64,000 nt of DNA. Origin: Paenibacillus sp. BJ-4. Its GTDB lineage: Bacteria > Bacillota > Bacilli > Paenibacillales > Paenibacillaceae. The position numbers and the translations under genes were made by a program. The stretch covers positions 62,001 through 126,000 of the forward strand of contig NZ_JAIVEM010000072.1 of the NCBI RefSeq assembly GCF_020404765.1, read 5' to 3'. Within the stretch, counting starts at the first letter, position 1. Each line of letters starts with the position of its first letter. This document shows positions 41,430-50,367 of this stretch, in pieces. Below the pieces are notes generated by a model that worked only from the letters and a program-made list of their open reading frames with translations, was not told the origin of the DNA and did not search any database.

Positions 41430-43646
41430 GTGTTTGGAAAGGGACGAAATACAAAGGATAGCGAGTTAGGTGCTGTCACGGTCTTCTTGATTTTGATTTT
41501 GGCGGTCATGTTTGGCTTTATTGCTGTCTTTATTGATTATGCGAGAATTGCTGCCCTGCATGTGCAGACCGAGCGTCTGACTCATGCGGCGGTTCGTTCA
41601 GTGATGTCTGCTTATGATCCGGTATTGCAACAGGAGTACGGGCTGTTTGCTTATGGTGAAAGCGACGGACAACAAATCATGGTCAAAGTGCTGAATGACA
41701 GCGCTAAGCGTACAGCACGTGCACAAACGTTGCCGCTTATGAATACGAAGCTGGATTCGAGTTCTCTGCAAATGGAAAGGGAGCTTGGTAAATATTCCAT
41801 ATTTAATGAGCAGATTCGTGAAGAGATGAAGTATAAAGCGCCTGTCGATTTTACGTTTGAAGTGCTCGAAAAGCTGAAGCCCCTCTCTCAAAATATGAAG
41901 GAGGCTTCGCATACGGTTGATTTGCTGAAACGGCTGCAAAAGCTGTATGACCAACGTGAGGCCAAGCTGGATGACATGCTGGTGAAGCAGCGTGAGGCAG
42001 GGGCTCGTATGGAAGAGGTTCGCAAACGGATTATTAAGCAGCAGGGCGCATATATACCCAATCAGTATATTTGGGACCCGCTCGAGGTTGTAGCCGATAT
42101 TGCCGCACAATACAAGCATTACGTGCATGTATATGAGGATAATAAGAAAAGCGTGGATGACGTTAAAATCATGCAGATGGAGAAATATTCAAGAAGGGCG
42201 AAATCAGCGCTTGACCGCCTTCGTCAGGCTAAGGTTCAGGCTGGAGAAGAGCATGATAAGTTGCTTCTGGAAGCCAAGGAGCCGTTAAATGAGGCCAGGC
42301 AGATTAATGAAGAGATGCGCAAAGTCATTGCGCAGTATAAACAGAGAGCAGCCAATGCAGGCTACGATGAGGTTTCTGCTGCACCTACTCCAAGCGGAGG
42401 GGGTTCTAATGCCGATCCCTTAGTAGGAAGCGCCCGGCAAAAGGTTGAGGATCTGTTGATTCCCGATAAGGAATTTGAGCAATGGGAAGCAGAAATCGAA
42501 AAGCAACGTGCTTCTATTAATACAGTTAACAACAGACTGACAGGAATGATGCGTGCGTTATCCTTTTATACAGATCCATTTATGAATGCAGATATGCTCA
42601 AGCAAGAAGTTGTCTCAGCGCTCAAGGAGATGGACAAGTACTTGAATGCATATGTCTGGTCGGGAGCTGCCAATGTACTCGACAGTGAAGCCAGAATGAT
42701 GGACACGCGACGTGGACCTGACAAAGAACGCAAGAAAATGGAAAAAGAGGCGAAAAACAAGCTTAAGCATGCATATCGCATCATTGAGGTTCTTTCCAAA
42801 GGTAAACAAAGTGCAGAACAGTTCCAAGAGCTGGAGCAGTATTACAATGAAAGTATTGCATTTAATCAGTCTACATCCAGTCCATCTGTAACCACTGATT
42901 TATCCTATGACACCTATGAAGCGGCAGGGGCCTCCATGGATAGTATGGATGGTCTATACGGGGCTGCATCCGGTTTGCTGACTCAACTGGGGGATGAATT
43001 TTACCAGAACGAATATGCGCTTTCTTACTATCATCACGTGGATTTTAGCCGATTTGGCAGTTTGGCTGGATCAGGTGCAAATGTGGGTAATGCAGCACAG
43101 ATTTTGGGTGATCAGCTGGAGGTGAATAATCAGGAGGTTGAGTACATCCTATACGGGTTCCATAATCCAACGGGTAATCTGGCATCCGCTTATGGTGAAA
43201 TTTTCGCAATGAGACTTGCCATACGTACGATGGAGGGACTGGTCAAAAATAGCTCAAAGGGAAATCCGTTGGTTATTTTGGCGGCGGCTTTGTTATATGG
43301 AGTAGAAAAGGCAATTGAAGATATGATTATGCTGGCGCAAAAGGGGTATGTGCCTTTGTCTGATTTTCTGAAATTTCGAATGACGTACAAGGATCACTTG
43401 CGATTGTTTCTGATGCTTCATAGTAATAATGAACGCAAGATGTCCCGTATGCTTGCTTTGATCCGCCTAAATACAGATGTCAATCCTGCTGAGCGGCGAA
43501 CGTATGCAAAGGGTGAGGTCAAGAACGGGATGCGGCTGTGGTTTTTACCGGGGGTAATGAAGATGCTCGGAACTGCGTCAAAGGAAGGCGAGAGTATTAA
43601 GGGAAGTGTGTACTATGTTACGAAAACAGCGCATTTTTCCTATTAA
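41430..43646 (+). CDS. TadG-like pilus-associated protein (DUF5702-like)
   Basis: The protein has 738 residues from GTG behind AAAGGAGG (spacing 6). An N-terminal helix (AVTVFLILILAVMFGFIAVFI) is preceded by a Gly but lacks the Glu at +5, so it is probably an anchored, not processed, protein. The long coiled-coil-rich segment (residues about 140-330) and a mixed C-terminal half resemble TadE/TadG-type proteins of Gram-positive tad loci. Its exact role is unknown. Its 3' end overlaps the next gene by 32 bp. Confidence 0.75.
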   Translation: MFGKGRNTKDSELGAVTVFLILILAVMFGFIAVFIDYARIAALHVQTERLTHAAVRSVMSAYDPVLQQEYGLFAYGESDGQQIMVKVLNDSAKRTARAQTLPLMNTKLDSSSLQMERELGKYSIFNEQIREEMKYKAPVDFTFEVLEKLKPLSQNMKEASHTVDLLKRLQKLYDQREAKLDDMLVKQREAGARMEEVRKRIIKQQGAYIPNQYIWDPLEVVADIAAQYKHYVHVYEDNKKSVDDVKIMQMEKYSRRAKSALDRLRQAKVQAGEEHDKLLLEAKEPLNEARQINEEMRKVIAQYKQRAANAGYDEVSAAPTPSGGGSNADPLVGSARQKVEDLLIPDKEFEQWEAEIEKQRASINTVNNRLTGMMRALSFYTDPFMNADMLKQEVVSALKEMDKYLNAYVWSGAANVLDSEARMMDTRRGPDKERKKMEKEAKNKLKHAYRIIEVLSKGKQSAEQFQELEQYYNESIAFNQSTSSPSVTTDLSYDTYEAAGASMDSMDGLYGAASGLLTQLGDEFYQNEYALSYYHHVDFSRFGSLAGSGANVGNAAQILGDQLEVNNQEVEYILYGFHNPTGNLASAYGEIFAMRLAIRTMEGLVKNSSKGNPLVILAAALLYGVEKAIEDMIMLAQKGYVPLSDFLKFRMTYKDHLRLFLMLHSNNERKMSRMLALIRLNTDVNPAERRTYAKGEVKNGMRLWFLPGVMKMLGTASKEGESIKGSVYYVTKTAHFSY

Positions 43647-44595
43647 TCGGTATCTACAGCGGGTTCGTGGAGAGAAGCGGTGTGAACAAGGAAGTATTGT
43701 TCTAGAAGCGTCACTGGTGTTGCCGTTGTTCCTGTTCTTTATTGTTTTTCTCATTTATATGGTTCAGATGACGCTGGTATCCACGGCCTTGCAGACCACT
43801 GCTTCAGAAGCGGTTAAGCAGGTTTCCGCTAAAATCTACCCGGTATCTCTGGCGATAGATGCGGCGTCCGCCAAAATAGATGCAGCTCGTGAACCGCTGG
43901 ATGAATTACCCAAGTTATCTGTGAGTGAATATGCAAGCCAATTTGCTGCGCAACTGCCATCTCCGATTGGCGATTGGGTAGAAAGCGCTGTACAGGGCGG
44001 TCGAAAGCCCCTGGATGAGCTGCGGGGGCGCTTGACGGAAGCAGCACTCGATCCTGTTCTAAAGCCGATGCTAAAGCCTTTTATGGAGGAGAGTATTCTT
44101 GAGTATGACCGTATTCATGTAACGAGTGTGCATGTGCCTTCTCTTACAGGAACCAAAGACCCTTATTTTAGAGTAGAGCTGTCCTATGAACTACCGATGA
44201 AGGTCCCATTTTTGTATCGCAGCATAGTGCTTCAGGCGGCAGCAGAGGAACGCCTTTGGATCGGCGATACAGGTGAGGGAGCAGGCACAGGAGATGCTAT
44301 AGATGATAAGGATGCACAGCATGCCATACAGGTGCTGGCCAAGCCAGAGCCTGCCGTGAAGGGCGTGTACAATTTGATCAGGGCCAAGATTGAACCCGGA
44401 ACGACTGCTAATCTGTCTGTACTTTATAAGTCGGGTCAAAGCACGGCCCAGCATTTGGGCTGGACCTCAGCTAATGACGAGGGAATTATTGAATGGAATT
44501 GGTTTGTGGGGACAAACACGACACCTGGTCAATGGAGCTTTGTGATTGAAACAGAGGATGGACAACGTATCGAGGTTCCATTTTCTGTAGAGTAG
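43615..44595 (+). CDS. TadE/TadF-like minor pilin
   Basis: The protein has 326 residues from ATG 43615 (AAGGGAAG upstream; GTG 43606 too close). The N-terminal CEQG followed by SIVLEASLVLPLFLFFIVFL has the G-x4-E prepilin pattern again. It starts 32 bp inside the preceding gene, so it is translated with it. The C-terminal part is a beta-like domain ending IETEDGQRIEVPFSVE. A minor pilin or pilus tip protein is likely. Confidence 0.8.
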   Translation: MLRKQRIFPINRYLQRVRGEKRCEQGSIVLEASLVLPLFLFFIVFLIYMVQMTLVSTALQTTASEAVKQVSAKIYPVSLAIDAASAKIDAAREPLDELPKLSVSEYASQFAAQLPSPIGDWVESAVQGGRKPLDELRGRLTEAALDPVLKPMLKPFMEESILEYDRIHVTSVHVPSLTGTKDPYFRVELSYELPMKVPFLYRSIVLQAAAEERLWIGDTGEGAGTGDAIDDKDAQHAIQVLAKPEPAVKGVYNLIRAKIEPGTTANLSVLYKSGQSTAQHLGWTSANDEGIIEWNWFVGTNTTPGQWSFVIETEDGQRIEVPFSVE

Positions 44596-44623
44596 ACAAT
44601 AGATGGGGAGGGGGAAGGTCGCA

Positions 44624-45136
44624 TTGACTTGGATGTATATTGTATGTGGAGTTTTACTGGTGATTGCGCTGGTCACCGATTTACGGAGTATGAAAATTCC
44701 TAATAAGCTTACGCTGCCCGGCATGGTCGCAGGTTTGCTGATTAATACGCTGTTTGGAAGCTGGCATGGTTTTTTATTTGCTGCTGCTGGACTTGGGACA
44801 GGATTTGGCCTCATGCTGATTTTGTATTGGATAGGAGCAGTAGGTGCAGGAGATGTAAAGCTATTTGGTCTAATCGGAGCCTGGACAGGTGCTGCTTTTG
44901 CGTGGCAATCGGCTCTATATTCAATTTTTTTTGCAGGCATTATTGGATTGGGAATCCTGCTATGGCGGAGGGAAACCATCATGAGACTGCGGCGCGTTGC
45001 TTTTAATTTGGGAGGATTTTTCCTGTTTCGCAGCGGCAAGGCGTTGACCAGTGGGAGAGAAGCGCATCTCAGGTTTCCATTTATGACCGCAGTCATTCCG
45101 GGAGCGATCAGTGCTTATCTTTACTTTTTGCCATGA
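44624..45136 (+). CDS. tadV: Type IV prepilin peptidase TadV/CpaA (A24 family)
   Basis: The protein has 170 residues from TTG 44624, with GAAGG 6 bases upstream; ATG 44603 is in frame but its site overlaps. It has about five membrane helices and two catalytic Asp residues of the A24 type: the first in VTDLRSMKIPNKLT, the second in GAGDVKLFGL (GxGD motif). It should cleave the three G-x4-E proteins encoded just before it. Confidence 0.9.
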   Translation: MTWMYIVCGVLLVIALVTDLRSMKIPNKLTLPGMVAGLLINTLFGSWHGFLFAAAGLGTGFGLMLILYWIGAVGAGDVKLFGLIGAWTGAAFAWQSALYSIFFAGIIGLGILLWRRETIMRLRRVAFNLGGFFLFRSGKALTSGREAHLRFPFMTAVIPGAISAYLYFLP

Positions 45137-45200
45137 CATACCCGCCTGGCTGGATCATGCTGCCTTATAGGGAGCGGGAAAATGCTGAGGAGGTCATGAA

Positions 45201-47012
45201 TTGTTTGGTTTAAGCAGGGATTTTGTCCGAAACAGCGGGACATTTATGGTTTTAAATAAGGAAAGCGGACTCAAGACTAATGATTTAAATTCCGTGCAAA
45301 CCGGAATGATGACTGGTAATCGGATTCCTGGTCTTCTGGAACTAAGAATAAAGGAAGTCGATTTTCAGGTTGAGTTGCATTACGATATTTCAGGTCAACG
45401 CATGCTTTCTCAGGTATGGAAGGGCGGGGGCGTCTTGGCTTCTGAGTTTTATCGAATTCTTTTTGAAGTGGTAGATGCTCTTCATCGCAGCCCGCAATAT
45501 ATGCTAGATATAAGGCAGTTTATTTTGCATGAGGATTATATTTTTATAGACGGTTCTGGTTCAAGAAAAGCTGTCAGTTTAACCTATGTTCCTTTACAGA
45601 GTGTATTGTATGAAGGACAAGCAGGCAGTCAATTTAAGCAGATGATTATTCGTTTGATGACTCGTGTGGCTCACTTTCAGGGAGAAAATATGCAATGCAT
45701 ACTTGAGCTATGCGATAGAAATGAGTTTGAATTGCGATCGTTGAAGGAGCTGCTTTTGCAGGGGATGAAGGCTAGTTCAGAGAGCTTTAGTGCTCAAGAT
45801 GAGGGGATAGAAGAAATTCATAATAGAAATGCCTATTTCCCAAATGAGCCTCAAGGAAAGCGTGATGGACTGTCCTCATTGCACCATCATTCAGAACGTG
45901 GAGGAGTGTACGGACAAGAGAAGCGGGAGACTTTGCAGGAAATTCAGGAGCTTAAACGGATTAATCGGCTTAAGCATTCTGTGAAGCCAGAGGAGAGTAC
46001 AGAGGTAAACGCCGAAATGGAAGAAGTGGAGCCTACATTGCAAAAATATAAAACGTACATTGCTCTCGGGTGTTTGCTCGCTTCGGCCATCGTGTGGCGT
46101 TACATTTATCTGGATCATTCTGAGACCATGCCGTTGATCATTTTTGTTGTGCTGACTGTGGTACTTGCTGTGGTCGCTTATATAAGCTGGACGGGAAAAT
46201 GGTGGCGTAAGGGCGCTTCGCCTCATATCTACGCCGATTCAGTACCTGTATTGGATTCGGAATGGTTAGGAGCTGCTACGCCGACTCAGCGGAAAAATGA
46301 CCGCTATCAGGTGGATAAGCTGACCGGATTTATAGCGGGTCGTCAGCATCAAAACAAGCATTCTTCCGATCCGAGTAATCAAGGGCAGGAAAGCTGGCGA
46401 TGGTCATTTCCAAACTCGGAGTCTGAGAGAACAGGAAGCCGAGTTGTGGAGGATAGTGGGATGGCTTCTGCACGTTATGACTTACACGAATCACCTAGGA
46501 ATGGCACAGTTCAGGCAAATGAATTGGAAGCCAGTGAAACCAGCGAGGCTTATTATAAGTCTCTGTCTGGTGTAACGGAGCTACTAAATGCAGCATCCAG
46601 GCAAGAAACGGTGCTGCTTCGTACGGACCAAGAGACACATATTCCACACGTTCAGCAATCACCGATTGCCTGTCTGGAGCGCAAAGCACCAGGAAGTGGA
46701 GCGACCGAGCGCATTCGGTTGCAGCCAGATCAGTTCGTTGCAGGCAGCTTCTTTATCGGAAGAGATCCGCAATTGGTTCAGTTTGTAGACAATACAGAGG
46801 GGGCATCCCGTTCTCACATTGAGCTTTGTATGGATGCAAAAGGAGAAGGTCACATCATCAAGGATTTGTCCTCGACAAACGGAACTGTTTTGAACGGAGA
46901 GCCGATGGTGCCTTACAAGGAGTACGTTATGAAGGATGGAGACACTTTTAAAATTGCCGGAGTGTCTTACACTTATCGGCTGGACTCTGCTAAATCCTCC
47001 GATGCTTCCTAA
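45201..47012 (+). CDS. FHA-domain membrane protein with a DUF6382-like N-terminus
   Basis: The protein has 603 residues from TTG 45201 behind GAGGAGG. The N-terminal 190 residues form a DUF6382-like domain (SGLKTNDLNSVQTGM ... MLDIRQFILHEDYIFIDG). Residues about 285-335 hold two membrane helices. The C-terminal FHA domain has FFIGRDPQ, GASRSHIELC and STNGTVLNGE, which bind phospho-threonine. It is the last gene of the tad locus and may link pilus assembly to Ser/Thr kinase signalling; no kinase gene is beside it. Confidence 0.85.
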   Translation: MFGLSRDFVRNSGTFMVLNKESGLKTNDLNSVQTGMMTGNRIPGLLELRIKEVDFQVELHYDISGQRMLSQVWKGGGVLASEFYRILFEVVDALHRSPQYMLDIRQFILHEDYIFIDGSGSRKAVSLTYVPLQSVLYEGQAGSQFKQMIIRLMTRVAHFQGENMQCILELCDRNEFELRSLKELLLQGMKASSESFSAQDEGIEEIHNRNAYFPNEPQGKRDGLSSLHHHSERGGVYGQEKRETLQEIQELKRINRLKHSVKPEESTEVNAEMEEVEPTLQKYKTYIALGCLLASAIVWRYIYLDHSETMPLIIFVVLTVVLAVVAYISWTGKWWRKGASPHIYADSVPVLDSEWLGAATPTQRKNDRYQVDKLTGFIAGRQHQNKHSSDPSNQGQESWRWSFPNSESERTGSRVVEDSGMASARYDLHESPRNGTVQANELEASETSEAYYKSLSGVTELLNAASRQETVLLRTDQETHIPHVQQSPIACLERKAPGSGATERIRLQPDQFVAGSFFIGRDPQLVQFVDNTEGASRSHIELCMDAKGEGHIIKDLSSTNGTVLNGEPMVPYKEYVMKDGDTFKIAGVSYTYRLDSAKSSDAS

Positions 47013-47048
47013 GGTGAAGGGTAATATATTATGTATGTATAGAAGAAA

Positions 47049-47079
47049 AAGAAGCCCATTTAAAGTATTGGGCTTCTTT
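47049..47079 (+). terminator. Terminator of the tad locus
   Basis: AAGAAGCCCA and TTGGGCTTCTT pair with a TTTAAAGTA loop. Confidence 0.8.
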
Positions 47080-47100
47080 GACGTTTAAGTTGAGGGTAGT

Positions 47101-47265
47101 TTATTGAGTATTTTGATTCAATTTATCATCTAGAGTATGTTTGATGACATCTGTCAAATTACATTCTAGCTTGTTACATATATCGTCGATAATTTTCATA
47201 GCTATGTACTCGTTACGCCACATTTTAGCGGCAGTTGACGGGGAGGTATAACTATTTGCTGATAC
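47101..47265 (-). pseudogene. Truncated XRE-type regulator remnant
   Basis: Reading the minus strand, the frame SANSYTSPSTAAKMWRNEYI followed by MKIIDDICNKLECNLTDVIK ends in a TAA at 47103. This is the second half of a YozG-like XRE domain. The frame runs into a TGA upstream and no start or Shine-Dalgarno is present, so the gene is a fragment. It lies directly before the AT-rich WXG100 toxin-type gene. Confidence 0.55.
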
Positions 47266-47393
47266 TCAGAGCTGAGCCTTTTGATACAGGTATAAAGAAA
47301 CACTCTTTCTTATAACAATTTAGGAGATAAGGCTGTTTTCCATAAATTTGAATAATGCTATCATGTCATAACGAACTTGAACCGAGGTAAATT

Positions 47394-48599
47394 ATGACAA
47401 CCATTAGAGTAACTCCTGAACAACTTATATCCGTCTCCAAGCAATTTGACTCTGCACAGAAAACAGCGATTCAGATGAATAGTCAATTGATACAGCAAAT
47501 TTCTTTTATGCAGCAATCATGGGATGGTATAACCAAAGAGCAATTCTACTACCGTTTCCAAACATCTCAGAAGAATATGACTGACTTTGTTACTCTGACG
47601 GATTCCATTGCTAGGGAGTTGCGTCATCATGCAGAAAAATTCAGATTAGCGGATCTAATGGAAGTAGGGAGTATAGACTCTAGCTGTTTACCACCTCCAC
47701 CGAATGCTTGTGCAGTTCCTGCTCCAGATACACGGAATGCTTTGGAAAAATCGGCAGATAGTTTGGTAGAGCTTGGTGAGGATTTTATGGCTGCTGCGGA
47801 GGACAGATACGAAAAACGCTATGACTCCGTAGGAGGATTTTTAGACTATTGGACATTTGGTATTCCGAAAGGTCTGTATCAAGGATATGCGGAGCGAGCA
47901 TCCAAGCAGTTTGATTCAGCAAATGATTTTTTTAACTTCTGGACTTTTGGTATACATGGAATGATCAGAGAAGCTACATTCCCTACAAATGCTTGGTCAA
48001 AGGAACATTGGGCCAATATGATTAGTACAGCTGCACTATTTGGAGGAGTTAGCTCAGTAATTAAGCCTAAAGTTGGTTTGGGATCGTCAATAAAATATGA
48101 GGTGAAATCTGGGACTATTATTGAAGCTAAAGGGACTTCAAAACGTTTATCTGATAATATGTTAGGTAAAAATGATGCTGACCCATTTAGGGATATTTAT
48201 GGTCCGGGAAGACTTTCTCACCCAGAAGAGTGGAGTAACATTATTAAAAACACACAAGAAGCGGGTGTTGAAGTTAGGATTTTGGATAGAGATATTATGG
48301 CGTATGCTCCCAAAGGATCAGGGAAGCCTGGTCAACTGAATATATATGAGGATGCTTCAATTAGTGCATTGCGACATGAGTATCAACATTTCCTTGATGA
48401 TAAGGCTAAAGGATTTCCAAGTTTGGATGTAACATATGAATTCAAAAATAGAATTATCATGGAGCTTAGGGCTTATATGGTGGAGATAAAAGAAGCAGAG
48501 AGGATTGGAAATAAGGAGCTTGCAGAACATCTCTGGGGCAATTACAGAAATGAACGGCAGTATCTTTTAGAGAATTTTGGACCAGTTAAACTAGATTGA
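47394..48599 (+). CDS. WXG100-type protein with a C-terminal HExxH metallopeptidase-like toxin domain
   Basis: The 401-residue protein starts after GAGGTAAATT. Residues 1-95 form a WXG100 helical hairpin with WDG at the turn (SWDGITKEQFYYRF), the signal for type VII (ESX) export. Residues 130-215 are a pretoxin-like linker with an internal repeat of YWTFGIPKG and FWTFGIHG. The C-terminal region (250-401) contains HEYQH at 328-332 in SALRHEYQHFLDD, a zincin-like motif, with ELRAYMVEIKEAE about 30 residues later as possible third ligand. Together with the gene that follows it resembles a polymorphic toxin. No ESX core genes are in the window. Confidence 0.75.
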   Translation: MTTIRVTPEQLISVSKQFDSAQKTAIQMNSQLIQQISFMQQSWDGITKEQFYYRFQTSQKNMTDFVTLTDSIARELRHHAEKFRLADLMEVGSIDSSCLPPPPNACAVPAPDTRNALEKSADSLVELGEDFMAAAEDRYEKRYDSVGGFLDYWTFGIPKGLYQGYAERASKQFDSANDFFNFWTFGIHGMIREATFPTNAWSKEHWANMISTAALFGGVSSVIKPKVGLGSSIKYEVKSGTIIEAKGTSKRLSDNMLGKNDADPFRDIYGPGRLSHPEEWSNIIKNTQEAGVEVRILDRDIMAYAPKGSGKPGQLNIYEDASISALRHEYQHFLDDKAKGFPSLDVTYEFKNRIIMELRAYMVEIKEAERIGNKELAEHLWGNYRNERQYLLENFGPVKLD

Positions 48600-48613
48600 A
48601 TGGAGAGTGTATA

Positions 48614-48964
48614 ATGAATCTACTCACTTTATCAAAAGAAATACGAGAGGGAAAGATAAGTGACGATAAATTAGTGGAGTGTCTGGATATTCATCATAAC
48701 CAGGTTATGATGAATGCTATGAGTCAGATAGCAAAAAAGAAGCTCTGCAACCAAAAAATTATCGAAAAATTGAAGTATATTAGCCAGTTCAGAGATCCGG
48801 AAGTAAACAAGCTATTTGGTATTGATACTCTTGGACACTACAGTATTGCAGTACTTCGAGTATTGAACACCTCTGAATCTATAAAACAATATGATCTTTT
48901 AATGGCTGAACTAGATGATTTTGATAAGGAAATAGTTGAGAGGATAGCTGAAGGGATAAGTTAA
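48614..48964 (+). CDS. Probable immunity protein of the WXG100 toxin
   Basis: The protein has 116 residues from ATG 48614 (GGAGAG upstream; TTG 48596 overlaps the toxin stop). It is acidic, fully helical by appearance and cytosolic: NLLTLSKEIREGKISDDKLVE, then DIHHNQVMMNAMSQIAKKK. I recognise no family. Position directly after the toxin-type gene, similar AT content and absence of any other partner support immunity, but this is inference. Confidence 0.6.
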   Translation: MNLLTLSKEIREGKISDDKLVECLDIHHNQVMMNAMSQIAKKKLCNQKIIEKLKYISQFRDPEVNKLFGIDTLGHYSIAVLRVLNTSESIKQYDLLMAELDDFDKEIVERIAEGIS

Positions 48965-49085
48965 GAGGCGTTGCAAGAATTCGTCCTAGTGTTTGTACAG
49001 GAATCAGAACACATTAAAAGAATAAAGAAGGGTTCTATGGTTCGTATTATTTAAATTAAATTTTTTTTGTATGAAAATAGATTGT

Positions 49086-49137
49086 CAAAAAGGAACCCTA
49101 GCTGGTGAGATGCTACCATCCTGGAGTTCCTCTTTTA
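49086..49137 (-). terminator. Terminator of the SDR epimerase gene
   Basis: On the minus strand GGAACTCC... and GGGTTCC pair over a long arm followed by TTTTTG; it lies 3 bp past the gene. Confidence 0.55.
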
Positions 49138-49139
49138 AT

Positions 49140-50054
49140 TCAACGCTGCTTTGGAGGAGAATGGAGTTCCTCCAGCGCTTCCTTCAGTGAAGGATAGTTA
49201 AACTTAAATCCGTGCTCCAGCGCTTTGCGTGGGAGTACTTTTTGCCCGTCCAATACAAGGGTGCTCATCTCACCGACAAGCTTTTGAACGAGAAAGCCGG
49301 GAACGGGGAACCAATGTGGACGATGGTATACTTGAGCGACGGTTCTGCCAAACTGGTCGTTCGTCAACGGGTGTGGTGATGAAGCATTCACTGCCCCAAC
49401 GATCTCCGTTGTATGGATGCAGTACGTGATCAGACGAACGATATCCTTAATATGAATCCAGCTCATCCATTGATTACCGCTGCCTATTCTGCCGCCGAAT
49501 CCGAATCTGTAGGGCAATTTCATAAGTGGAAACGCCCCTTTTTTTCTGTCCAGCACGAGGCTAATACGTAGCTTAATTAAACGGGAATCGGATGGATAGG
49601 CGCCTGTGGCCTCTTCCCACTGCTCGACCACCTGTGAAAGAAAATCTTCCGAACGACGTGGGCTGGTTTCATCGAACGTTTCGGTCAAGGAAGTTCCATA
49701 TGCGGCAACAGCCGATGCCTGAATGATGACCTCCGGTTTTCTTTGCAGAGTATTCAGTGCCTGAGCCAGCCGGGCAACGGACAATAGTCGTGATTGAAGA
49801 ATTCTTTGTTTGGACTTGTCCGTCCAGCGTTGATTCAGCGTTTCGCCTGCCAAATTAACGACCGCATCTGTGCCTTCCAGTAATTCAGGCCTTTGTTTCA
49901 ATTCGTTCCAGCTCATGTATTGCAAGCGGGGGCTTGATTCGTGACCTTCCAGCGGCTTACGCGTAATGACCTTCACAGTGTATCCGTCGCCCAGCAGGCT
50001 TTTGACCAGCGCACTCCCTACCAATCCAGTACCTCCGCACACGATGATGTTCAT
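49140..50054 (-). CDS. TIGR01777-type SDR epimerase (YfcH/SDR39U1 family)
   Basis: The protein has 304 residues from ATG at 50054, with GGAAGGAGAG 8-9 bases upstream. The Rossmann motif is VCGGTGLVGSALVK; NLAGETLNQRW and the C-terminal PHPLTNDQFGRTVAQVYHRP with FPVPGFLVQ are specific features of the TIGR01777 group. These proteins lack a proven substrate and are annotated as NAD(P)-binding epimerases or division-associated factors. It is monocistronic. Confidence 0.9.
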   Translation of the reverse strand: MNIIVCGGTGLVGSALVKSLLGDGYTVKVITRKPLEGHESSPRLQYMSWNELKQRPELLEGTDAVVNLAGETLNQRWTDKSKQRILQSRLLSVARLAQALNTLQRKPEVIIQASAVAAYGTSLTETFDETSPRRSEDFLSQVVEQWEEATGAYPSDSRLIKLRISLVLDRKKGAFPLMKLPYRFGFGGRIGSGNQWMSWIHIKDIVRLITYCIHTTEIVGAVNASSPHPLTNDQFGRTVAQVYHRPHWFPVPGFLVQKLVGEMSTLVLDGQKVLPRKALEHGFKFNYPSLKEALEELHSPPKQR

Positions 50055-50367
50055 GGAGCAAGCTCTCCTTCCGATTCGCAAAAATATATATGTTATAGAA
50101 TATAACCCTTTTTAAGAAAAAAAACTTCTTTTGAACGACTTGTGTACGCTAATGGCCCCTAAAGGCCATCAATCCATGCTTTTACTTACCCTCGTTGGAC
50201 GGGCATGTCTTCTGGTTCGTACTATGCTTGTATGATTCCCAATGAAAGCACATACGATAGGCTGCCATAAAAGCCATGTTGTTTGATTTCAATAATCACG
50301 TTAAAATGATTAAATTAATTAAGACAAGCATAACAGGATAATAAGGATAAGGGGATGAATCAGGATC
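50055..50367. other. Divergent intergenic region between the SDR gene and nfo
   Basis: A short hairpin (TGGCC-CCTAAA-GGCCA at about 50152-50169) and AT-rich promoter-like sequence near 50285-50330 are visible. No gene with a site is present. A 31-codon minus-strand ORF lacks a Shine-Dalgarno and is not called. Confidence 0.35.

Noticed and set aside
50180-50280. 31-codon minus-strand ORF in the SDR-nfo intergenic region
   Set aside because: No Shine-Dalgarno is present and the product (about MAFMAAYRMC...) is unfamiliar; chance cannot be excluded.
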